From a virus: 37,915 bases of DNA. Every line of letters begins with the position of its first letter. Positions within the stretch are counted from its first letter, which is position 1. Position numbers and translations under genes: made by a program. Below are positions 20,727-29,375 of the stretch, piece by piece. Under the pieces are notes generated by a model. It was not told the DNA's origin and did not search any database. It saw only the letters and a list, made by a program, of their open reading frames with translations. The stretch lies in the IMG/VR virus record IMGVR_UViG_3300022858_000626, positions 1-37,915 of that record; one strand, written 5' to 3'.

Positions 20727-21716
20727 ATGGACGGAACTATAATTTTACAAGGTTCTTTTGTATCTGATGGTAATGCTAAATATATACCAATTAGATCTGA
20801 TGTAGATTGGATGAGAGTTGTAAACTATACAAATAGCATAGGGGTTGTTAATGCTTCTGGAACTTCGTTCTACTGGCAGCGTGGAATGGCGACAGGTCGT
20901 GGATTAGTCCATCCTCATATCGGCGGAGACGCGACAATTGGTGTTGCTGAAATTGCAGCAAATAATGGTTTTACACTTTACGATACCTCGGTTAATACTC
21001 CTGGTGCACAGATAGTAACTACTGGAACTACTTCAGTACCTGCCCCAGTCGTTTCTACCGCTAATACTGCCGGTCTCGTAGCATTCCAATCAATTGTTAG
21101 GCTAGATAGCATTGCAGCAGCTCCAACATTGTGCGGTATTGATTTCTCTCCAGTTGCTATTGTTGCTGGTGTAAGGTTTACTCTTCCTACATTAGCTAGT
21201 ACGGTCGCTCTTGGCGGTGCTGGTCATTATAGAGTAATTCCCTACAACCCTCTATTTTATCCACGCAATAGAACAGTATGTAATGTAACACGAGCAGCTA
21301 ATGCTGTAGTGACTACTACTATTCCTCATGGATTAACGGTAGGGCAACAGGTACGTTTCAGTGTCCCTGTATATAGTGGCCTAGGTATGGTGGAACTCGA
21401 CAACGTTCTTGCAACTGTATTAACAGTAGATGCACCGAACAATCTGTCATTTACTATCGATATCAATACAACAGCATATACAGCCTTTGCTTGGCCTCTT
21501 GCTGGTTCTGCTCCTTGTCAGTTCCCACAGATGGTGCCAGTCGGCATAGCTGCACAGCATCCATATGAAAATATCTTGACTGATGCAACCAGGAATACTG
21601 GTGCAATCGGAATGATTCTTGGTGCTGGTAATGATGCCGCAACACGCTTGTTGGCTCCAGCAGGAACAAACAATGATGTTATTTATTGGGTTGCTGGTAA
21701 ATCCTGGAATATGTAA
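20727..21716 (+). CDS. Putative head decoration or minor capsid protein with FCCH-like module
   Basis: A 329-aa protein starting at the ATG at 20727 (AAAAGGAG upstream), eleven bases after the coat gene. An upstream in-frame ATG inside the coat gene is less likely. The first 170 residues are Gly/Ala/Thr-rich beta sequence. Residues about 193-260 ('VTRAANAVVTTTIPHGLTVG', 'VELDNVLATVLTVDAP') resemble the E1-FCCH-like beta module often annotated in phage virion proteins ('v..a....vtt...hgl..Gd.v.f....gm..l'). The same module recurs at 22230-22589 and in the 825-aa protein. The C-terminal 'GMILGAGNDAATRLLAPAG' is distinctive but not recognised. Confidence 0.6.
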   Translation: MDGTIILQGSFVSDGNAKYIPIRSDVDWMRVVNYTNSIGVVNASGTSFYWQRGMATGRGLVHPHIGGDATIGVAEIAANNGFTLYDTSVNTPGAQIVTTGTTSVPAPVVSTANTAGLVAFQSIVRLDSIAAAPTLCGIDFSPVAIVAGVRFTLPTLASTVALGGAGHYRVIPYNPLFYPRNRTVCNVTRAANAVVTTTIPHGLTVGQQVRFSVPVYSGLGMVELDNVLATVLTVDAPNNLSFTIDINTTAYTAFAWPLAGSAPCQFPQMVPVGIAAQHPYENILTDATRNTGAIGMILGAGNDAATRLLAPAGTNNDVIYWVAGKSWNM

Positions 21717-21738
21717 TTAATTCGTAGTAATAAAGTGC

Positions 21739-21761
21739 AGGGGGGCGCACGATTCCCCCCT
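21739..21761 (+). terminator. Terminator after head genes
   Basis: AGGGGGG (21739-21745) and CCCCCCT (21755-21761) pair around a nine-base loop, and ATTCTT follows. It lies between the decoration-like gene and the 146-aa gene. This is where highly expressed capsid mRNA would end. Confidence 0.65.
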
Positions 21762-21781
21762 ATTCTTAAAAAAGGAATATA

Positions 21782-22222
21782 ATGGAAAATTTAGAAACAA
21801 CAGAAGTAAAAAAGAATTCTCATAGGCTAGAGAGACCAGAAAACAAACTTAAATATCAACGCGACAAAGACCGTGAGATTGTTAAAGGTATGTTTAAATA
21901 TTATGAAGTTGATGGAGGAGTCCTCAATTTCTGCTTTAAAGCATATAAAGAAGATCCTGTAGAACAGTTTAGTCTTGAAGATGGTAAAGTTTACTCCATT
22001 CCTTTAGGCGTTGCTAAGCATCTGAATAAGAGTGGTTTTTACCCTCAATATGCATTTTTACCAGGTGATAGAGAGATGATCGGTGCTTATTCTCCTGATG
22101 GACAAACTATGCAGGTAATTAAGAAAATTAGACGATATGCTTTCCATTCTCTTGAATTCGTTGATATTGAAGGACTTGAAGAATCATCAGGTATTGTCGA
22201 AGTAGTTAAAGCTTCGTATTAA
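21782..22222 (+). CDS. Conserved-looking head-tail region protein, unknown
   Basis: A 146-aa protein. It has a charged N-terminal 40 residues (KKNSHRLERPENKLKYQRDK) and then a compact alpha/beta part ('KGMFKYYEVDGGVLNFCFKA', 'SLEDGKVYSIPLGVAKHLN'). Its place after the capsid genes and before the adaptor suggests a head-completion or connector factor. I do not recognise a named family. Confidence 0.6.
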   Translation: MENLETTEVKKNSHRLERPENKLKYQRDKDREIVKGMFKYYEVDGGVLNFCFKAYKEDPVEQFSLEDGKVYSIPLGVAKHLNKSGFYPQYAFLPGDREMIGAYSPDGQTMQVIKKIRRYAFHSLEFVDIEGLEESSGIVEVVKASY

Positions 22223-22229
22223 GGATATC

Positions 22230-22589
22230 ATGCCACTACTTACCGAACAATACCCGATATTCCAACCTGCTATGAGAGAAATAACCGCAATAACTAATGC
22301 ATTTCCCGCTGTTTTGACAACAGCATTTGATCATAACTACTTAACAGGTCTTGTAGTACGTTTATATATACCATTAAATTGTGGAATGATCCAAATTGAT
22401 CATTTTAAGAGTTCTATAACACGCATCGATGCAACAAGATTTTCAGTTGATATCGATACAACACGTTTTGATATATTTAACGTGCCAGCAGATACAACGC
22501 AATGGCCTCAAGTTGTACCAATTGGGGAAGTTAACTCTCAGCTAGATCAAGCAACAAGAAACGTGTTACCAGATAATATTTTGCCTTGA
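22230..22589 (+). CDS. Small virion protein built from one FCCH-like module
   Basis: 119 aa. Most of the protein corresponds to the module in the decoration-like protein: 'ITAITNAFPAVLTTAFDHNY', 'CGMIQIDHFKSSITRIDATR', then 'QWPQVVPIGEVNSQLDQATR'. The last stretch matches 'QFPQMVPVGIAAQHP' plus 'DATRN' in the protein at 20727-21716. That pairing suggests common origin and perhaps contact in the virion. Likely a head-tail joining or decoration component. Confidence 0.6.
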   Translation: MPLLTEQYPIFQPAMREITAITNAFPAVLTTAFDHNYLTGLVVRLYIPLNCGMIQIDHFKSSITRIDATRFSVDIDTTRFDIFNVPADTTQWPQVVPIGEVNSQLDQATRNVLPDNILP

Positions 22590-22602
22590 AAAAGGGGTAA
22601 TA

Positions 22603-23700
22603 ATGCCAGCTTTAACCACATTATCACAGATTTATACAAAGGTACGTAGACTCGTACGTGCTCCATCTACCATGCAACTTTCAAACAGTGATATTAATGA
22701 CTATATCAATACATTCATATTATACGATTTGCCAGAGTCTTTAAGATTATTCAATCTACGCAAGACATTTACGTTTTATACAACACCATACGTCGATACA
22801 TACCCGTTAAACCTTGCCGATGAGACAATTAATACAAACAACCAGTTCTACAACTTTAAAAACAAATATATCAGTATTCATGAGCCACTTTTTGTTGCGG
22901 GTCAACGTAAGGTTTATACACAGTCACGGGAACAACTGTATGGCATATATCCACAAGTACAAGCAATATCTGCTCTTAATACTATTGGCGATGGTGTCAC
23001 TACAGCTTTTACAGGATATTTACCATCAAATACAGGTTATTTACCAACTAATGTAGCCGCACCAACTACTATTACTCTGCGTAAAACTGTTTTGTTTAAC
23101 TCAATTGATTCAAGTAATAATGGTATTGCTATGCATGATGTACCTTTGTTAACAGGTAATCATGGTGCGCCAGCGGTTAATAACTTTCCTGGATTCGGTG
23201 AACTTGTCGCAATTAATAGTGCTCCAACAGGATTATTTAATGCTAACAACTATGTTAACTATATTACCGGGCAATATGTTGTTACATTTCCTGTAGCACC
23301 TGCTGCAACACAACAAATATTTTCTCAATGTGTACCTACAGTAGTTTCTATACCTCAATTAATGCTCAATTTTGACGATACGCTCACCTTGAGACCTGTT
23401 CCCGACAAAGTATATTCGGTTAACTTTGAAGTCTATACGCAACCAACTGAGATGCTTCTTAATACTCAAGAACCAGAGTTACGACAGTGGTCTCAATATA
23501 TAGCGTATGGTGCAAGTAGGAAGATCTTTCAAGATAGAATGGATATGGAATCATTAGCGATGATAGAACCAGAATTTAGAGCGCAAGAACGATTTGTATT
23601 ACGAAGAACTATTGTACAGTTAACGAATCAAAGAACACCTACAATATATTCAGAATCTAATGGATGGCCATCAGGATGGTTTTCTAGTGGTGGTCAATAA
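22603..23700 (+). CDS. Head-to-tail adaptor-like protein
   Basis: A 365-aa protein. The N-terminus is helical: 'LSQIYTKVRRLVRAPSTMQL', 'SNSDINDYINTFILYDLPES'. It is followed by 'FTFYTTPYVDTYPL', the layout of podovirus/siphovirus adaptor proteins (a helical bundle that docks on the portal and opens with an 'i..dI...iN' repeat). A beta-rich insertion fills residues 130-250. Then 'LRPVPDKVYSVNFEVYTQPT' and an amphipathic 'WSQYIAYGASRKIFQDR' end the fold, as in T7 gp11-like gatekeepers. Function inferred from pattern and order. Confidence 0.62.
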   Translation: MPALTTLSQIYTKVRRLVRAPSTMQLSNSDINDYINTFILYDLPESLRLFNLRKTFTFYTTPYVDTYPLNLADETINTNNQFYNFKNKYISIHEPLFVAGQRKVYTQSREQLYGIYPQVQAISALNTIGDGVTTAFTGYLPSNTGYLPTNVAAPTTITLRKTVLFNSIDSSNNGIAMHDVPLLTGNHGAPAVNNFPGFGELVAINSAPTGLFNANNYVNYITGQYVVTFPVAPAATQQIFSQCVPTVVSIPQLMLNFDDTLTLRPVPDKVYSVNFEVYTQPTEMLLNTQEPELRQWSQYIAYGASRKIFQDRMDMESLAMIEPEFRAQERFVLRRTIVQLTNQRTPTIYSESNGWPSGWFSSGGQ

Positions 23701-23712
23701 TAAAGGAATAAT

Positions 23713-24324
23713 ATGCCATATAATAATGCTATACCTGCGGCAACAGATAGAATCAGCGCATCACAACCGCAAATACTAGCTAATTTTCAAGCAATACAAA
23801 TTGCACTTGGTGCTAACCATGTAACATTTAATGGTCTCGCAGCAAATATAGGGAAACACAATGCTGTAACATTTCCAGTTCAAGCAGCAATACCAGCATC
23901 AGTAGTTGGTGAGTTTGTTATCTATAATAAAGTTCCAGCAGCTCCATATCCTCTTTCAGGTTTAAGCGAATTATTTATAAAACGTAATGGTGGTGTATCT
24001 CCATATACTGCACCATTGTCTATGAAGACTTTTACTGCTGGTGCAAATTCATATTGTTATCTTGCTTGTGGTCTTTTAATGAAATTTGGAACTGGTTTAA
24101 CAAATGACGTAGGTTATCAATTAATCGATCTTAATACTATTGCACAGAACTATACTGCAGTTCCATTTATATTCCTTACTCCTAAAGAATATCAGCCAGG
24201 TAATAATTATAGAGCAGTTCAATTAAGGGCTTCCGATATTAATCAATTTGAAGTTGATACGCTTAACTTTCTTGGTGTTGGAGCTGTAGCTAATTACAAT
24301 TGGATTGCAATAGGAACATATTAA
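23713..24324 (+). CDS. Virion protein with fibre-like C-terminal domain
   Basis: 203 aa, starting MPYNNAIPAATDRISASQPQ. The N-terminal 45 residues look like an attachment segment ('ILANFQAIQIAL'). The C-terminal part ('GANSYCYLACGLLMKFGTG', 'PFIFLTPKEY', 'YNWIAIGTY') is like the beta-sandwich tip of phage fibres whose last strand reads 'W.AIG'. It lies between the adaptor and nozzle-like genes, so it is probably part of the tail rather than an excreted factor. Confidence 0.55.
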   Translation: MPYNNAIPAATDRISASQPQILANFQAIQIALGANHVTFNGLAANIGKHNAVTFPVQAAIPASVVGEFVIYNKVPAAPYPLSGLSELFIKRNGGVSPYTAPLSMKTFTAGANSYCYLACGLLMKFGTGLTNDVGYQLIDLNTIAQNYTAVPFIFLTPKEYQPGNNYRAVQLRASDINQFEVDTLNFLGVGAVANYNWIAIGTY

Positions 24325-24333
24325 GGATAAACC

Positions 24334-26811
24334 ATGGCACAAAATAGATTTCTCATAGCGCCAATGACTGAAGGTCGACAGTCAGATGTTAAACCGTTTC
24401 TAATTCCAGATGAAGCATATGCAGAACTTAACAACGTTTACAATTTCCGAGGCCGTTTAAGAAAACGTTTTGGTGCTCGTCCTTTAAATACTTCTATAGC
24501 ATTAGAGTATCAACAACTGTATACACGTTTAAGACATGCCTTGCCTGGTGGTGCTAATGTTGGTATAACAACTGCTGGTGGTAATGCTGCAGGTATTATA
24601 CCTGGTGCAGGTGCTGGAGGCGCAGAAAGTCAAATATTCTCGATAGGTAACCAGATATTTACTATTTATGATATTGTTACCCCTGGTGCTGTTCCTATGT
24701 TAGCTACTGGTGGCGCAGGTACATTCAATATTGCAACAGGTGCATATGCATTTGTTGGATGTACTCCAGCAACACAAATATATTGGTACCCTTCATTACC
24801 TGTCATGGGGTTCTGTACCTATGAAACAGGGGCAGTAAACAATAATCCCGTAATAGCTTTTGATCAGAAATACGCTTATTTACACTCTGCTGGTGGTTGG
24901 AATCGACTTGGTGCAGGTATCTGGACAAGTACTGATCTTCAGTTTTTTTGGGGCGCTAACTGGCAAAGTAATGATTCAGCGGATAATTTATTATACGTTA
25001 CTAATAATAATACAACTGACCATGTTAAATATTGGACTGGTGTTGCATGGGTTGATTTACGGCCGAGAACACGCGCAACACTGCCAGCAACAGATTATTT
25101 CATTGAGACTGCACGCCTTGTCATTACCTTTAAAGATCGACTCTTAATGTTGAATACAACAGAGACTGAAGGTGCAGCAGGTGCATTTTTTGTTCATGTT
25201 AATAGAGTTAGATGGTGTCAAAATGCTTCACCAGTTCAAGATGATGCATGGCGTGAAGACATACCTGGTAAGGGGGGTTGGAGAGATGCGCCTACAAGGC
25301 AATCTATTATAACAGCATCTATCCTTAAAGATCGATTAATAGTCTATTTTAGTTCAAGTACATGGGAACTTGTCTATATGGGCAACGAAGTTGACCCTTT
25401 CAGATGGTACCAGCTCAACAATGAGTTTGGCTCTGAGGCTACATTCTCACAAATATCCTTTGATAAAGTAATACTTGGTATCGGTAACGTGGGTATTCAA
25501 GCCTGTAATGGTGCTCAAGTTGAACGTATCGATGAAAAGAATCCACAAGATGTCTTTGATATTCATGCAAATAATGATGGTACACAACGTATACATGGTG
25601 TCAGAGATTTTTACACTGAAATGGTCTATTGGTCCATTGTATATCCAACATATCTACAAAGACCTACGTATAAGTTTCCCAACAGGATACTCGTATATAA
25701 CTACAAATCTAATACATGGTCATACAATGATGATTCTATTACTGCATTCGGTTACTATGAAAAACAAGATGCTCGTACATGGGCTAATATGGATCAAACA
25801 TGGGCAGATACAACTGATATATGGGACTCTGGACAGTTAGCGAACAATCCCAAACTCATTATTGCTGGCAATCAAGAAGGGTTTACCTTTATCGTAGATC
25901 AAGAGAATCCAAGAAACTCGATTGGGCTATCTATAACTAATATCGATAATACCAATAATGTAATAACTGTTATAAATCATAATTTAAGAGAGCAGGAGTT
26001 TATTCTCATAGAGAATTGTCAGGGACTTACTAATTTCAACAATCGTATATTTAGATTTACTGTTATTGATGATAATCACATAGGAATAATAGCTGAATTA
26101 AATGTAACTATTTATACTGGCGGCGGTACAATTACGCGTGTTTCACAAATAGATATTCTCACTAAACAGTACAACTTCTTCCTAAAAGAAGCACGTAATG
26201 CCTTTATTAATAAAGTTGATTTTCTTGTTGATAGAGATGCCGGTCAGGTAACTGTAGAATGTTTTCCTTCGTATAGTAATATACCTTTAGTAGAAGATGG
26301 TATTGCATCTAATGTTCTGATTGGAACAAGTATATTAGAACTTACACCCTACAGAGACAATGAGAGTCAAAATATTGGTACAACAACTATTGCTGGTCTT
26401 TTTGCCAGAATTGTTCCTGGTGGTTATTATGCAGTTGGGCAACAGTTTTTAGTAGAATCTACTATTGGCAGTGCATTGTTTACAGTTATATCAAGTGACC
26501 CTGGTCCGCAACCAATGGCTGCTACTGTTGGTAATGGATCATTCGATTTTACAACAGGAATTGTTGCAATTGTTACTAATGTAGCTTTTGCTCAGAAAAC
26601 AGTCTCTTTCTTTCCATATACACCTAATCCTGTTGAACAATCACAGTCTCAGTATTGGCATCCAGTATACTTCCAAGCAGAAGGAGAAGCAGTACAACTA
26701 CGTATTACATTAAGTACTCAACAAATGTTGACATATCATAATGCATTATCAGACTTCACTCTTAATGCTATGGCAATTTATGCTATGCCAACCGCGTCTA
26801 GATTCCAATAG
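24334..26811 (+). CDS. Tail nozzle/stabilisation-like protein
   Basis: An 825-aa protein. The start 'FLIPDEAYAELNNVYNFRGR' plus 'LRKRFGARPLN' resembles the opening of podovirus tail tubular/stabilisation proteins ('.lp..a...lnNv....g.l.kR.G'), for example the T7 gp12 and P22 gp10 groups. The middle is a beta-propeller-like array with repeated W/Y blades ('FKDRLLMLNTTETEG', 'LKDRLIVYFSSSTWELVY'). Residues about 530-600 hold an FCCH-like module ('ITNIDNTNNVITVINHNLRE', 'FNNRIFRFTVIDDNHIGI'). It is the largest tail gene, directly followed by a convergent minus-strand gene that begins at the very next base. Confidence 0.65.
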   Translation: MAQNRFLIAPMTEGRQSDVKPFLIPDEAYAELNNVYNFRGRLRKRFGARPLNTSIALEYQQLYTRLRHALPGGANVGITTAGGNAAGIIPGAGAGGAESQIFSIGNQIFTIYDIVTPGAVPMLATGGAGTFNIATGAYAFVGCTPATQIYWYPSLPVMGFCTYETGAVNNNPVIAFDQKYAYLHSAGGWNRLGAGIWTSTDLQFFWGANWQSNDSADNLLYVTNNNTTDHVKYWTGVAWVDLRPRTRATLPATDYFIETARLVITFKDRLLMLNTTETEGAAGAFFVHVNRVRWCQNASPVQDDAWREDIPGKGGWRDAPTRQSIITASILKDRLIVYFSSSTWELVYMGNEVDPFRWYQLNNEFGSEATFSQISFDKVILGIGNVGIQACNGAQVERIDEKNPQDVFDIHANNDGTQRIHGVRDFYTEMVYWSIVYPTYLQRPTYKFPNRILVYNYKSNTWSYNDDSITAFGYYEKQDARTWANMDQTWADTTDIWDSGQLANNPKLIIAGNQEGFTFIVDQENPRNSIGLSITNIDNTNNVITVINHNLREQEFILIENCQGLTNFNNRIFRFTVIDDNHIGIIAELNVTIYTGGGTITRVSQIDILTKQYNFFLKEARNAFINKVDFLVDRDAGQVTVECFPSYSNIPLVEDGIASNVLIGTSILELTPYRDNESQNIGTTTIAGLFARIVPGGYYAVGQQFLVESTIGSALFTVISSDPGPQPMAATVGNGSFDFTTGIVAIVTNVAFAQKTVSFFPYTPNPVEQSQSQYWHPVYFQAEGEAVQLRITLSTQQMLTYHNALSDFTLNAMAIYAMPTASRFQ

Positions 26812-27366
26812 TTAGGTCTTGATGTACTCTAACGTAACGAATGTATAATTATATGCTGATGCGTTAAAATTCGTTGTCAAATAGATATTGGTACCATCGG
26901 CATACAATTGTATGATTTCTACAAGATTTGCTGTTATGTAAGGAATTGGTACGTACTTGTGGGGAACTAATTGGGTTGCTGCACCATAGATACGCGTCAT
27001 TTTGTACGTATTAGATGTAAAATCTATGCCATGAGCTAAATTGTCTATCCCACTATTAGGTAAAGTCCTGGGCCATGGAAATGTTTTCCTAAATACTTGC
27101 CGTCGCGTTGGTTTTTGTGGTGTTGTTGATGTTAATGTTGTATCAGGAAAATATGTTTGCCCACATGAAAACTCTGTTTGTGGGTACATTCCTGTGTCTT
27201 TAAGGTTGATTGCTTCACTTACTTTGCTCATTGTTTTTCTAAGATCAACAAGAAATTCTTTAAACTGTTGGCTATTTATATCCATCTGATAAATAGTTTG
27301 TATGTCGAACACACTTGTAGTCTCTAGAAACAATCCTGGTTCGTTGTGTTGTCCATATGTGGCCAT
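26812..27366 (-). CDS. Virion-like protein encoded on the opposite strand
   Basis: 184 aa from the ATG at 27366 (MATYGQHNEPGLF); the frame is open to 27447, but that extension is atypical and overlaps the next gene's start. Features: a helical 'QQFKEFLVDLRKTMSKVSEA', then 'LPNSGIDNLAHGIDFTSNTY', 'MTRIYGAATQ', 'PHKYVPIPYITANLVEIIQL' and a last strand 'YTFVTLEYIK'. That order is familiar from small tail-associated proteins in many phages. Being leftward inside the rightward late block, it needs its own promoter. Its stop abuts the nozzle-like gene's stop. Confidence 0.6.
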   Translation of the reverse strand: MATYGQHNEPGLFLETTSVFDIQTIYQMDINSQQFKEFLVDLRKTMSKVSEAINLKDTGMYPQTEFSCGQTYFPDTTLTSTTPQKPTRRQVFRKTFPWPRTLPNSGIDNLAHGIDFTSNTYKMTRIYGAATQLVPHKYVPIPYITANLVEIIQLYADGTNIYLTTNFNASAYNYTFVTLEYIKT

Positions 27367-27440
27367 ATTAATCTTTCTTTTTATGGGAGGGGAGTAGTAC
27401 TCTATTAAAGATATATTAACATAGAAAAGAGAGGCGAATA

Positions 27441-28118
27441 ATGGCAAATCAAGTATACCAATCCAATATGCAACCCTATGGTCAAAATAACGATAGTTAC
27501 TTGTGGGGCAGTCCTGAACGTGTTGAACAGTTACAAAATTATAGTCCTAATCAAAATAATGCTATGGATCAAGCATTGCAACAGGGCCTTCAAGGTTCAA
27601 TGAATAACTTTGATTTTGCACCTATTGAAGAACAAGCTCGTACAGGATTCGCACAAAAGACTATACCTGGCATAGCAGAACGATTCTCAAGTCTTGGTAG
27701 TGGTGGACAACGTAGTTCAGCCTTTTTTCAATCATTAGGTCAAGCTGGTGCAGGACTTGATGAAAGTCTTGCAAGTATGAAAAAGAATTACAATCTTCAA
27801 ATGATGCCTATGATGCAAAACCTGATGAATATGGGCCTTAATAGGCGTTATGAGAATGCTATGCATGCACGTGTACCAGGTATGGTGGAAACTGGCCTAT
27901 CTTCATTACTTGGTGGTCTTAGTAGTGGCCTTGGTCTTGCTGCAACTGGCGGCATGGGGCATATGATGGGTATGTTTGGCAATTCCAATACTGCAGGACA
28001 ACAATTTGGTAGTCCAATGCAACAATACGGCAACCCAATGCAACAATACGGCAACCAAATGCAAGGTTTAAATAGAAGTAACTATCAAGTTGGTTTAAAC
28101 GGCGGTTTCCGCGGATAA
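27441..28118 (+). CDS. Putative internal/ejection protein 1
   Basis: A 225-aa Gln/Asn/Met/Gly-rich protein. The core 'TIPGIAERFSSLGSGGQRSS' and 'FFQSLGQAGAGLDESLA' is a pattern I associate with phage internal or pilot-type proteins. Residues about 150-180 form a Gly-rich hydrophobic segment (GLSSLLGGLSSGLGLAATGG) that could insert in a membrane. The tail has a PMQQYGN repeat. Position before two similar genes suggests an ejection complex that helps DNA cross the host envelope, like P22 gp7/gp20/gp16; sequence identity to those was not tested. Confidence 0.5.
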   Translation: MANQVYQSNMQPYGQNNDSYLWGSPERVEQLQNYSPNQNNAMDQALQQGLQGSMNNFDFAPIEEQARTGFAQKTIPGIAERFSSLGSGGQRSSAFFQSLGQAGAGLDESLASMKKNYNLQMMPMMQNLMNMGLNRRYENAMHARVPGMVETGLSSLLGGLSSGLGLAATGGMGHMMGMFGNSNTAGQQFGSPMQQYGNPMQQYGNQMQGLNRSNYQVGLNGGFRG

Positions 28119-28127
28119 GGTGATAAT

Positions 28128-29375
28128 ATGGCAATAGTATTCCCAAAGACGATGGGTGCAGGAGAACGGCTCGGTGGAGCGATTGGCGGCGGGTTAGGTC
28201 GTGGTATGGAATCAGGTTTTCAGGCATTAGCTAATTTAAAAATGAATCAGTATACACAAAAACAACAGATGAAGATGCAACAACAACAAATGCAATATAC
28301 ACAACAACAACAACAACAAAGGAACTATCAAGCGTTGTCATCAATGTTGCCAAATATGTCTAATGAGCAGCGTCTATCACTATCAAACGCAGATCCTGCG
28401 CTGTTAAGTAAGTATGTAACACAACAACTACAGTCTCAAGGTAATGAACCAATAGCACGAATATTTGCCTCTATGGTTAATGGCAACCAGAATCAACAAG
28501 GACAACCTCAACAAGTTGGACAACAACTTCAAGATGAACAACTTCAAGGTCAACAACCTCAACAAATTGGGCAACAACTTCAAGATGAACAACTTCAAGG
28601 TCAACAACCTCAACAAATTGGGCAACAATTTCAAGCCAATAGCGGTAATCCTCAAGTATCAGCCGATGAGCTAAAGAATTTATCGAGCAATAGATTGATG
28701 CAGACAGGTCAGACGTTAATCAAAAATAAACAATTTAACGAAAACCTTGCATTCAAAAAGAGCGAATCTCAAGAAAAGCGTAGCGAGTTTCAAGAAAAAG
28801 GGTATCGTCAGGATCAACTGGCCTTGCAACCATTCCTTAAAGAAGATAGAGAGAAATTCCAAGGAATAAAGAAAGAAAAAGAGATAGCATCCGAAATGCT
28901 CGATATAGCAAACAACTACAAAGGTGAGTTCCCCGGACTAATTATGGGAAATGTTCCAGAACCTTTGAAAAAAATGTGGGTTAATAATCCTAAAGTTCGT
29001 CGTTTCATGCAACTTCAAGCTGAATTAGTACGGAAATCTGCCGAAAAAGGTGGTGGGCGAGCCTCTAAACATCTTTATCAGTTGGCTGAATCAGGCAAAA
29101 CTGGTATTGGGCAACCTATTGAGACTATTCAAGAATCCTTACAGAACTATATTAATGAGTATGGAAAATCTAAAGACAGAGAGAGGTTTAAGGTCTCATT
29201 GCGCGATAAGAAAACTGGTAGGTATCCGACTGATTTACCTGAACGTCTAGTTGAATATGATATGGCGGAAGAAGAACCTTTGAATTATCCAAAATATTAC
29301 ACTGAAAATACCATCTATGAAGATGAGAATGGAAAACGCTCTGTATTAAAGAATGGTACATGGAAGGATATGTAA
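28128..29375 (+). CDS. Putative ejection protein 2, Gln-rich
   Basis: A 415-aa protein. The N-terminus has a short Gly-rich segment (GERLGGAIGGGLGRGM), then a poly-Gln region and a 17-residue tandem repeat (QPQQIGQQLQDEQLQGQ) encoded by 51-bp DNA repeats. The C-terminal half is charged and helical ('FKKSESQEKRSEFQEKGYRQ'). Its TAA overlaps the next ATG (TAATG). Composition and order fit an internal virion protein that unfolds during ejection. Confidence 0.5.
   Translation: MAIVFPKTMGAGERLGGAIGGGLGRGMESGFQALANLKMNQYTQKQQMKMQQQQMQYTQQQQQQRNYQALSSMLPNMSNEQRLSLSNADPALLSKYVTQQLQSQGNEPIARIFASMVNGNQNQQGQPQQVGQQLQDEQLQGQQPQQIGQQLQDEQLQGQQPQQIGQQFQANSGNPQVSADELKNLSSNRLMQTGQTLIKNKQFNENLAFKKSESQEKRSEFQEKGYRQDQLALQPFLKEDREKFQGIKKEKEIASEMLDIANNYKGEFPGLIMGNVPEPLKKMWVNNPKVRRFMQLQAELVRKSAEKGGGRASKHLYQLAESGKTGIGQPIETIQESLQNYINEYGKSKDRERFKVSLRDKKTGRYPTDLPERLVEYDMAEEEPLNYPKYYTENTIYEDENGKRSVLKNGTWKDM
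28503..28635 (+). repeat. 51-bp tandem repeat in ejection gene
   Basis: Units begin at 28503, 28554 and 28605 (CAACCTCAACAA...), two full units and about 31 bases of a third, nearly identical. The 51-bp period preserves the reading frame, so copy number could change by slippage without breaking the protein. Confidence 0.85.
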
